Positions 55,197 to 64,000 of a DNA stretch of 64,000 bases are shown piece by piece. The notes under the pieces were generated by a model. The model was given only the letters and a program-made list of their open reading frames with translations, ran no database searches and was not told the DNA's origin. Both the position numbers and the translations under genes were made by a program. Source of the DNA: Puccinellia tenuiflora (Eukaryota; Streptophyta; Magnoliopsida; Poales; Poaceae); the NCBI GenBank assembly GCA_012064385.1, contig QRDG01000518.1, positions 62,001-126,000 on the forward strand, written 5' to 3'. How positions within the stretch are numbered: the stretch's first letter is position 1; the number at the start of each line of letters is the position of its first letter.

Positions 55197-56604
55197 GCGT
55201 CTCTCAGTTTTGCAGTCTATTTTAGGTAGAGAAGCAGCCCGTCCCTCGTGTCGCCCGCAGCGGGCGACTCGAGGGAACCCTAGCGCGCGCCGCCGCCAGC
55301 CCCCCGCCCGCCTCCTCTCCTCCGCCGCTGCCGCTGGCCTAGCCGCGGTGGCGGCGGCTCCCGCCTCCAAAATGGTGGTTGGGAGGGATCCCACGGTGGA
55401 CGCGCGTGCTGTGCTGGCCTGCGTCTCGCCTCCGTCGGCTCCGACTGTGCGGCGCTGGGCGACGGTGCTCTTGCCTCTTGGCGGCCAGCGAGTGGTGGCG
55501 GCGATGGGAGGTGCGGCCTGTGGCGGCGGTGACTCCCGGCGCGGCAGGTGACGGCGGTGGCTACCAGGGCCCGATCTGGGCCCAGATGGGCTTGGCGGGC
55601 CGCGGCCGTCCGCAGTGGTTTTCCGCCGCGGTGTGCCCTGTGCTGCCCGAAGCTGCCGTGCAGCTGTGCGTGCGGGGTCTACAGCGCGGCCTCCCTTTGC
55701 TCGCGCCTCACGCCGGCGCGGTGGAACGCCGGGATGGCGGCTTTTGTTTTTGCTACTACGGACTATGGGGCGGCCCTGGTGCGCGGTGTGGTGGTGGAAG
55801 CTTGGTGTGGGACAGCCAGTCTAGCGTGCAGAACAGTGCAGCCGCCGGCGAAAGCATGGCTCGACCTTGGTCGGCCGACGACGGTGACGTCCGTGGGCGT
55901 CATCACCTTCCTGAAGGCGTCGTCGAAGGTGGTCTTGTGTTCTTCTCGCATGCTCCAGGGGAAACCCCTGACCCGGCTCTACCGGATTCGGCGGTGACGG
56001 CACTCTGTGTCGTGCTCCCTCTTGAGGGCACCGCTTTGGAGGCAGGATTCGCTGGGACCTGTGACTTTGGTGGTGGTGGTTCCTCTACTTGCTCTCCTCT
56101 CGGTGTCGTCTCCCCATGGCCACGATGCGAGCTTCTTCGGAGGGGCTGGAGTCTCTCCTCTGATGCCGGTTAACGGCCGGGCTAGTGGCGGTGAAGATTC
56201 CCGGGTGTCGACTCGGCTGCATGATGCCCTTCGATTACGCTGTTGGCTGTTGTGTAAAGCCTCAGCGACACATGGCCCTTCGTCCGGGTGTGGACTCGGC
56301 AATGTGCTGCCCTTCGGCTGCTCCAACACCATCGTGGCTGATCTCGGCGGATTGAAGCTTTTCGTCTACGGCGGTGAAGATTCTGGTGCACTGGCGTCCA
56401 ACAGTAACCGGAAGATGATGAGAGTTGAAGGCCTTCCCTGCGGGGCTGTTGCTTAGTGTCATGTAGTTCTTCTTCCTTGTTGTAGCTCTTGGTTTTCTTT
56501 TTTCTTTCTGTCTGTAACTCCCTGTAATCCAAACCGGCATTTGTCCCGGATTCTTCTTAATATAATGAAGCAGCGCTGGCTGTCGTCCGTCAAAAAAAAA
56601 AAAA
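55197..56604 (+). mobile_element. Non-LTR retroposon, 1.4 kb, no RT, perfect target duplication
   Basis: Bounded by the perfect 16-bp repeat GTTTTGGGTTTATGTA at 55181-55196 and 56605-56620, and ending in poly(A) (about 56592-56604). The body is GC-rich with a CCCTAGCGCGCGCCGCC-type 5' part and a T-rich 3' UTR. Long open frames (for example 55379-56173) are GC-rich and resemble no known protein. It shares a core block (near 55955-56055) with the retroposons at 17.6 and 60.7 kb. It must have been copied by a LINE's enzymes. Confidence 0.9.
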
Positions 56605-56620
56605 GTTTTGGGTTTATGTA

Positions 56621-58590
56621 CAGCTATCGAATTACCCAGGAGTCATTTAGTTCCAACGGAATAAAAATCTAATATCAAGTTTGTGCCCATTTTCTATTTG
56701 TGTTAGCCTTATAAAGCACAAAACAGGTCCCAGTGGTCAATCAAGAATGCATTTTATTTCTGGTATATTTATGCTGCCTAATGGGATATTACTCTGAAAC
56801 TGACTCACCTACAACATTTTTGGTACTAGAAAATATCTCTTGTTAGTTATAAATGATATCTCATAGTTTTCATCCTGGTAAGAACAGATGCTTAGCTTGG
56901 TCTTATCCCTTTTTTGTCTGTTTATGTTGATTACAATCCATGGTTTGGAAGATTGAAATACCTCGATGAAAGTCTAAGGCCTTCTTGTTCTTAGCTTATG
57001 TGATGCCCTGTCCCATTTTGCCTTGCCTTGCACTGTACCAGAGAACGGTTCATTTTGCATCTTCAGGTCCCTGTTGCATAACTTTTATTGCCTGGTGGTA
57101 GAACGGCTCATTCTAGGTTTAAAATTCCTATTGACCTTCATGATAATGGGGTTTGTGACATTCGGTCTACCATGCTTTCCGCTATGCTTTAGCTGCAAGG
57201 TTTCTGTTTGTTCTATGATAATAGTTTTACATGTGACGGCATGTTAATGTTCATAATATGAAATTGCATCTGTTGGAATAGATGCAGAGAGGACAGTTTT
57301 CGTTCAGTGATATCCATTTTTTGGATACCGTTCTGAAGTGCACTGTGATATCGTGATGCCTTCACAATTTAGGAATGGTTTTCTTCAGTTAAAGCGGAGA
57401 CACAATTGAGAAGAGAATGAGGTAGCTGAACCAAATCATTGGAATAACACAGTTACCACTTAGCAGTCCAATTCCTACAACGCCTTCAAGAAAAGTTTCG
57501 TCCTGAATGCTCATTTAGTTGTCCATATGTCCGATTTATTATTGTCAGGATACTGACACCTACACTATATATCTTCCCTGTGTGTGCATTCCTTGTGGTT
57601 GCTGTTGGCTTGCACTTGATTAAAGATGCAGATTGGCTGCTCTTCCTTGCTAATAGTTCAATCTCTTGCCAAATTATTCAGCCTTCTTGCAAGCTGCGGT
57701 GGATAATGCTACAATTGTTATCGAGACAAAGATGATGATCATCCTGCCCCCGAAGAAAGTCCTACTTACTCTACTTATTATTAATGCAATGATTCCGCCA
57801 TAATTAATTTGCGTATACACTTTTCTGTTCTTCCATACTGCTATCTTGTGATAGTTCTGTTTCTATATTGTTGCTTTCTTTACGGGCATTGTTTTTAAGG
57901 TGGTAAGGCGTCCTAAAGTGTTCTACCCCCGCTCTGATCCTAAGCGGGTGCCTAAGCAGGACGCCTAAGTGCCAAAATCGGGCAAATTTCGATGGCGCAG
58001 ACCCACCAGCGACGTATCAGTGGGCACTCCCAGCAAAGGCGACTGGTAATTTGTATGCTGTAGCATTGTGCATGAAGCTCTGGATTTTGTAGGTATTTAT
58101 CTTTGTGAGGTCAAATCTTATTGTTTCCAAAGTATCTGAAGGACTAGGATGCTCTGATGTTATGAATAGCACGTTGAAGGTAACTTCCCGCTAACTTTGG
58201 GATTTGTTGGTTCAGATAGTCTTTAGCTACGCATGATTATGTAGGTTATGCTGTATATATTGCACATCTAAAAAAGGCCAGTGGAAGCTATATAAGTGAA
58301 GAAATGTTCTTATTCTTCATATAACATTTGAGGGCTGCTTTGGTTTATCCAGTTTCAGTATGAAAATACCCCTGAGAGTATAAAATCGTCTAGAACTAAA
58401 AGCTTAGGCCACTCCTACTCTTTGCTTTCAATCATTTGTCAGATTTCTGAAATGTGTCGCAAATGGAATAGTACATTCTCAAATAGTAACCTTTCCATCG
58501 CACTGCTTTGAGTTGTCTGTCCATATAACAGTGTTTGTGAGGTTAAATGGTGAGTAGTCATGTAGATTAGTAGATCTTTGGCGCAATACC
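56621..58590. other. No supported gene
   Basis: AT-rich, intron- or intergenic-like sequence. Several AG/GT sites and short frames exist, but none forms a convincing exon set. Confidence 0.45.
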
Positions 58591-58632
58591 ACCTTTTATT
58601 TCTCTGAATGCTACCTATATCTATATATATAG

Positions 58633-59169
58633 TGTCATGTATCCTGCACTAGCCAATTATCCCAAAAATCCGAACTGATAGAAAGACTAGTGCAATTCAC
58701 ATATACTGTAACACCCCCTCTCACGTGTGACTCGGGGAGGAAGTGGCCACACGTGCAATCGGAAGAAAGCGACGGCGCGCAAGTCTCAGAGGTATGGCGC
58801 AAGACAGGCTCATACTTGGACACAAGGGGTGCTACCAGTAATTTTTAATAAATTGCATATGCCAGGACTCAAACTCGAGACCTCAAGCTTTGATACCATG
58901 TCATGTATCCTGCACTAGCCAACTATACCAAAAGTCCGAACTTATGGAAAGACTAGCGCAATTCACATATACTGTAACACCCCCTCTCACGAGTGACTCG
59001 GGAAGGGAGAGGCCACACATGCAACCGGAAAAAAGCGACGGCGCGCAAATCTCAGAGGTATGGCGCAAAACAGGCTCATACTTGAACACAAGGGGGGCTA
59101 CTAGCAATTTTTAATAAATTGCGCAAACCAGGACTCGAACTCGAAACCTTCGGCTCTGATACCATGTCA
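58633..59169 (-). mobile_element. Tandem SMART array (LTR-internal-LTR-internal)
   Basis: On the minus strand, two 81-bp terminal repeats (58633-58713, 58899-58979) alternate with two 185-bp internal segments. The expected third repeat is reduced to its first bases (TGTCA at 59165-59169). Each internal segment ends in TGATACCA, the complement of a PBS. The array is flanked by a longer repeat of host DNA (CCTTTTATTTCTCTGAATGC at 58592 and 59181). This suggests unequal exchange or replication slippage after insertion. Confidence 0.85.
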
Positions 59170-59215
59170 TACCTCTGAGACCTTTTATTTCTCTGAATGC
59201 TACTTATATATATAG

Positions 59216-60150
59216 TTCTTTTTACACCGCTCTTTTCTTGGTCTGCAGTTTGCAGCCATGTACGTGTCCATCTCCTCTGCCTCCTCCCCCTGTGGCTCTC
59301 CGTCCATGGAGGGCAAGGACGACTCAGTGGTAACCTGAGCGGAGGGCTCGATTAGGCCAAGGCAACATCAATTCCAGTATGTCTCTTTTACTACAAAATG
59401 ATCTCTGCTGTATGCCAGCTAGCAAGAAATGATCTCTGCTATATGCAAATTGTATTAAAAAAATGCCTGGAAGGTATATATCTGCATGTTATTTTCTTCT
59501 GTGTAGATGGATGTTAATTTTCATATTTCTGGAAATCTATTTCCACGTTGATCCTTACATGGGTTCATAGGCTGTAGGTTATAGCATAATAAATTAATCT
59601 AAGATTTGCTTAAATTTGTAGATATTAAACTTAGCCTGAAGATGGTTGGTAAAACTAGCAGGTTGGTTGGTAAAAAATTGTTGATATTTAACTTAGCCGC
59701 ATAATTCTGTAGGCTGATTGTCAGTGGTGATCCCATTAATGTGTAGTTCTTATCCCTGGCATTTTACAGAGCTAGCAAGGAAATTATCTGCTCTCTGCTG
59801 TGAGAACAAACAAGCATATGGCATAAAAGAAGAGCTGATCAGCGAGGTTTATACTTGCCACCGACATCAAGGTCTTGCTACTATCGACTGCGGCATAATA
59901 TTTTCTCTGCTTACTTGCAATGTTCTTGCGTTGATTAAAAACTGAGAAGTACCAAAATTGTACTTATATATTATGACAATACCTTTTCCCCATTCCATTC
60001 ATGATGCTTAATTCTTGAATGTTGTTGATGATTCTTCCTTGCCTTTTCTCTGGTGTTTTGGTAACTTAGGTTTTGCTTTCTTGCTTTGCATTTCCTTTGG
60101 AGTCGAGTTGTAAGGGTTTGTGCCATCTTGATATTTCTTCTAATACAGAA
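59216..60150. other. No supported gene
   Basis: Short frames such as 59718-59945 follow possible splice acceptors, but I recognise no domain. Confidence 0.4.
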
Positions 60151-60155
60151 CACCA

Positions 60156-60546
60156 TGTTACAGTATATGTGAATTGCACTAGTCTTTCCATCAGTTCGGA
60201 CTTTTGGGATAGATGGTTAGTGCAGGATACATGACATGGTATTAGAGCATAGGCTGGGGTCTTACCCCATTTCTAAAAAAAATGGTATTAGAGCATGAGG
60301 TCTCGAGTTCGAGTCCTGGTTTGTGCAATTTATTAAAAATTGCTGGTAACCCCCCTTATGTCCAAGTATGAGCCTGTCTTGCGCCATACCTCTGAGACTT
60401 GCGCACCGTCGCTTTCTTCCGGTTGCACGTGTGACCTCTCCCCCCGAGTCACACGTGAGAGGGGGTGTTATAGTATATGTAGATTGTACTAGCCTTTTCA
60501 TCAGTTCGGACTTTTGAAATAGATGGCTAGTGCAGGATACATGACA
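60156..60546 (+). mobile_element. SMART, 391 bp, with duplicated PBS segment
   Basis: 81-bp terminal repeats at 60156-60236 and 60466-60546 (several differences, so older), flanked by CACCA at 60151-60155 and 60547-60551. TGGTATTAGAGCAT occurs twice, at 60237 and about 60283, because of an extra internal segment ending in an A-rich run. The T-arm-like motif TCTCGAGTTCGAGTCC follows the second copy. It is closely related to the array at 58.6 kb, in opposite orientation. Confidence 0.9.
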
Positions 60547-60745
60547 CACCACACATTTAGGTCCGTGCTCAAGTGAAATAATTACTCGGATGTGCATCTG
60601 CTAAGTATCCTGGAGTTATTATTGTTGTCTGTGCATTTAAGTCTCCTCTAAATTGGGTTGTTTGTGCATATTTAAACATTAAGATTGGTTGTCAGTATTA
60701 CTATTACAGTCCCGGATCCTCCTTAGATGATCAGATAGTGCGTGT

Positions 60746-61754
60746 CCGGCGGGGTTCGGTGGCTGCGCTGCGTCCGGCGGCTCTGGAGGATCTGCCACTT
60801 TGTGTTGATGTTTGCCCTTCGGTGGTCTCCACGAGGTGTGGTTGGCCGCGGCGGTCGCTGGTGGTGATGAATGCCTTTTCTGTAGGGATGTGCTCAAACT
60901 CCGGGTGAGAACCCTGCATCGACTTTGTTGTTGCCGGCGGCAGCGACGTCGAAGACGTCGTTTCCTCGCAGGAGGTGCCGTTGTGGAGGTCCGGCACCTA
61001 CAGTACTCAGGCGTTCTCCGGGTGAAAACCTTGGACCCGGCTTGCCGGATTGGATGACGGTGTTGTGCTCGACAACACAACCTCCTTGGAGGCGTCATCT
61101 TGGAGACCCTTTGTATGGCTTCTGTTGCTGCGTGTGCTGGCGGTGTTGCGTTTTGGTGGTGTTGGTGCGGCCAGCTTGGGGCCGATGGTGGTTTGTTGTC
61201 CCTCTTTGGCAGGTCTTCGCGTGGTCTCGGTCACTTGGATGTGCTTGCCCAAGACCCTCCCATGGCGGCCGTTGCAGTGTGGCGAGCTTCGGGCTCTTGG
61301 TGGCGTCTCGGCTCACCTTTGCTCAATGACGAAGCAATTGATGCCTCCCCAACCTGCTGTCGTCTCGACTTCTCGTGGCGGAGATCCTAGTCAAGGTTCG
61401 TGCTAGGTGCTAGGCTTTAGCACTCGTTGATTGTGGATGCTCCTGAGTTGTGCCGTGGGATTCGATACGCACGCCGGTGCGGCGCGCTAGGCTCTTTGTT
61501 GAATCTTGGTATTGTGACCCCTCGACAACACCCACAACACCCCTCATCTTCTTGTGCCTCATGGTGGTTCTTGCCGCTCCCTCTCCTCATCGTGTGTGTG
61601 TTTTTTTCCTTTATCTCTCCCCTTGTAATCTCTGTGTACTCTGGTTCATTTGAACCTATCTTGTAGAGGCTGCAAAGTCTCAAGGCAACTTTGAAATATA
61701 TTCAGGTGGGGATTTTATCCCCCCCCCCCCCCCCCCGGTGACCTTTCAAAAAAA
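60746..61754 (+). mobile_element. Non-LTR retroposon, 1.0 kb, no RT, with target duplication
   Basis: Flanked by the 13-bp repeat AGATAGTGCGTGT at 60733-60745 and 61755-61767 and ending in a poly(A) run. GC-rich body, T-rich 3' part, a poly(C) run at about 61718-61737. A core block near 61018-61110 (GGTGAAAACCTTGGACCCGG) matches the retroposon at 55.2 kb. No known protein domain. Confidence 0.88.
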
Positions 61755-62177
61755 AGATAGTGCGTGTAGATTCTCTAGGCGAGGAGTTGAGATGAAGATG
61801 GTCCAAATATTAGCACTATGTTACAGACCGTGCCTGCTATTTTCTTCATGGTATGCTTCTCATTGGTTTTATTACCTTAATGGGTGGGTGATAAGTCACA
61901 TCATGTTTACTTCCTTTGAAACTGGTTACCTATCAAAGGAATATCTTAGCCGGTATTCATTTGATTCACATATCTATTTGCCAACGAAATGAAATATACT
62001 CTTACACATAAGCTCATTCTACCTGCTTCAAAATGGGTTATTCTATCCACAAACACAACAACTTCCCGAGTACCAGGGAAATCTTGGTTGCTAATAGGTG
62101 AACCTGCTAATTTCTCATGTTTCAAAGATCAATGAATGTTAATCATGGATGACAACACAGATACAACTATGGTTAAA

Positions 62178-62502
62178 ATACTGCCTCGCTTCTGGCCTCG
62201 GCGCCGGTGGCGCACCGGGTCATCTAACAATTACTACCTATAATGCTACACGTAGATAATTCATTCAAAGCATATTTGATGATCATGGGATAAAAAACAC
62301 ATATTTATGCATATAGAATTGAACAAACCACGGAACATTGTTGTATCTATTAGTACTAAGGGTCATCTAAACAACCACGGAACATTGTTTAAATTATATA
62401 GGGCTCTTTCTACTTAACGGGGGTCATATAACATAGCCAACATCTCAGATGCAAAATATTGTATCGCTTTCGCCCTTGGCGCGATAGCGCTCCGGGTCAT
62501 CT
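62178..62502. repeat. Pair of direct repeats ending in CCGGGTCATCTA
   Basis: Units of about 50 bp at 62178-62227 and 62453-62502 share the frame AAAATA…CGCTT…CCTTGGCGC…GCG…CCGGGTCATCTA. A smaller repeat CCACGGAACATTGTT occurs twice between them (about 62328 and 62376). They look like two ends of an unclassified grass repeat. Confidence 0.6.
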
Positions 62503-62819
62503 AGTTTGATGAATGGACATACTAGGTTCCTTTGTAAATACTATGGAAGTTATAAATCTTCCTTAAAATTTAAAATTATGTGGTTTCTCAATAATAAGGT
62601 GTTTTTAATAAAGGAGAACTTGGCTAAACAAAAGTGGTATCTCTCTTCATAAAGATAAAACATTGTTGGATAAACCAATTACAGTTGCTCAATTGATAAG
62701 ATTGTGATTAAGAAATTATGATAAAGATTGCTTATGGAAATATATAGGCCTTACGTTCAAGATATATCATTATTGAACCATATTTATAACTAATAGTATC
62801 ACGAAACAATGGGAAACGT

Positions 62820-64000
62820 GTACGGGAACTAACAGGTTCACTCGAATCCATACGTATAACGGTGGGAATCAATATGGGCGTCCACGGCTCCTCTATTGGT
62901 TATTGACTGGAAATGTTCCAGGTAATGTCCACTCGTTATTGAACCTGTAGGGTTAACACGCTTAAGTCTTCTTTTGTTAGTTGAACAAGTTGATGAATGT
63001 TCGGAGAGATTTTGGAATAGTTCTGAGAATTAAATATACGGACATGAGATGTCCCGGAGTCATAGAAATAGTTTTTATCAATGTCAGATTAATTCCGATA
63101 TTTTTTTATAAGAGGGAAATATGCGGATATGAGATGTCCCGGTGTCCTAGAAATAGTTTTATTGACAAAGAAATATTCAGAGAAGAAATCAGAAGAGTCC
63201 CAGAGTCCCAGGATGGTCCCCGTGAACCGAGTGAGCACTGGAATGTCCAGAAATGTTCTCGAGAGTGCCATGAGCTGCCCAATAGGCATAGGCCGAATTG
63301 GGACAGCCACATAGGCCTCCAGAGCCCATCATGGGCGCCCCCCTCCACTTGCCTTAAGGGCCAAGGAAGGGGAGGCTGAATGGCCTTATGGGCGCATGAA
63401 ATGGGCCGCACTCCCCTTTTCCTTGGGGGCTAAGCATCCCTGGCCGGATTGGGCCTCGTGGCCCATGTGGGGGGCGGCTCACCCTAGCGGAACCCTAGGT
63501 TGCCCCCCCTCCTCCTCCTCCTCCTCCTATATAAAGAGGGAAGGGGCAGCGTCCTTTCTCACACGGTTTGAGTTGTGGAGCTGCCCCCCCCCCCCCCCCC
63601 CCCCACAGGATTTGAAGGAGATGTATGCGTGCATACTCTCAGAGGGATGAGGCGTTTGATCATATGGATCATACGCTTGATCTTATTCGAGCGAGACACT
63701 AGCGTCAGTACGCTGACAGGTTTGAGCGGGGATCGTGACATCTTCACGGCTAGGCTTAGTGGTGGAGATCTGCATCTAGCTGCCAACATCCTCGTACCCC
63801 AACACGGCTACGAGGATCTATCATAGGCTTCATTGCCATCTACTTCCGCTACAGGGTGTCGGTATGAATCCAATCAAGATCAGAAGTCTTAGATCTTGAT
63901 CCAGTGGTTTGGATCTTGATCTATTAGATGTGATCATTTTTACTTGTATCTTCATAGATAGATCTTGACTGTTACGCGCAAGTCGGAATTTTTAATTTCC
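62820..64000 (+). mobile_element. LTR-like retrotransposon sequence running off the right edge
   Basis: Features recall a long grass LTR: the GAACCTGTAGGGTTAACACG-type segment near 62943, repeated AGATGTCCCGG segments (63047, 63133), a GC-rich centre, a (CCT)n run, a TATA box (TATATAAAGAGG at 63528) and a poly(C) run at about 63584-63604. No LTR end, primer site or coding region is visible, so the family and boundaries are open. Confidence 0.45.

Noticed and set aside
55379..56173. 264-codon frame as a host gene
   Set aside because: It lies wholly between the 16-bp target duplications of a retroposon and resembles no known protein.
58740..59165. tRNA genes suggested by GGTTCGA-like boxes
   Set aside because: The boxes sit inside SMART internal regions next to a PBS, and no cloverleaf with acceptor stem can be drawn.

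Overview
The window looks like nuclear DNA of a grass, most likely Pooideae (Triticeae or a near relative). The evidence is a GC-rich single-exon sulfotransferase gene, a spliced plant nuclear gene with GT-AG introns, and dense nested Copia, Gypsy, CACTA, hAT, Mutator-type, LINE-type and miniature LTR (SMART) elements of grass type. No bacterial genes, operons, CRISPR arrays, rRNA genes or convincing tRNA genes were seen.

Region 1 (1-12.6 kb) is one host gene on the minus strand, an HRQ1-type RecQ-family DNA helicase. Nineteen exons can be traced by reading frame and splice site. They give 897 codons with consistent phases, and the 3' end lies off the left edge. Its introns hold a Mutator-type MITE, a young Copia element lacking protease and integrase, and a 5'-truncated LINE. 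A further retroposon ends about 200 bp upstream of the start codon.

Region 2 (12.6-20.3 kb) has a retroposon tail, an AT-rich stretch, a diverged 0.4-kb direct repeat, an intact cytosolic sulfotransferase gene, a retroposon without reverse transcriptase, and a small gene for a hydrophobic protein on the minus strand.

Region 3 (20.3-31.4 kb) is a CACTA transposon. It is split by an 8.4-kb Gypsy element that encodes Gag and protease but no RT, RNase H or integrase, and it is followed by a frameshifted hAT remnant.

Region 4 (31.4-50.8 kb) is a large Copia-type element with only gag. Its gag is cut by a 10.9-kb CACTA element, and that element is cut by a 5-kb solo LTR. The outer LTRs differ strongly and their flanks do not match, so the locus has probably recombined.

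Region 5 (50.8-54.0 kb) is the 3' part of an older decayed Copia element carrying a 290-bp SMART in its RNase H region. Region 6 (54.0-64 kb) has no gene I can support. It holds two retroposons with clear target-site duplications, a tandem SMART array, another SMART, short repeats and an LTR-like sequence running to the right edge.

The only host functions I can name are DNA repair (HRQ1 helicase) and sulfation of small molecules (sulfotransferase). Everything else recognised is mobile-element biology, mainly elements that depend on enzymes supplied by others. I found no clearly new biological system. The leads most worth checking are the shared tRNA-like motif in the SMARTs, the HSE-like triplet in the young Copia LTR, the PBS relic inside the Gypsy LTR, and the RT-less retroposon family.
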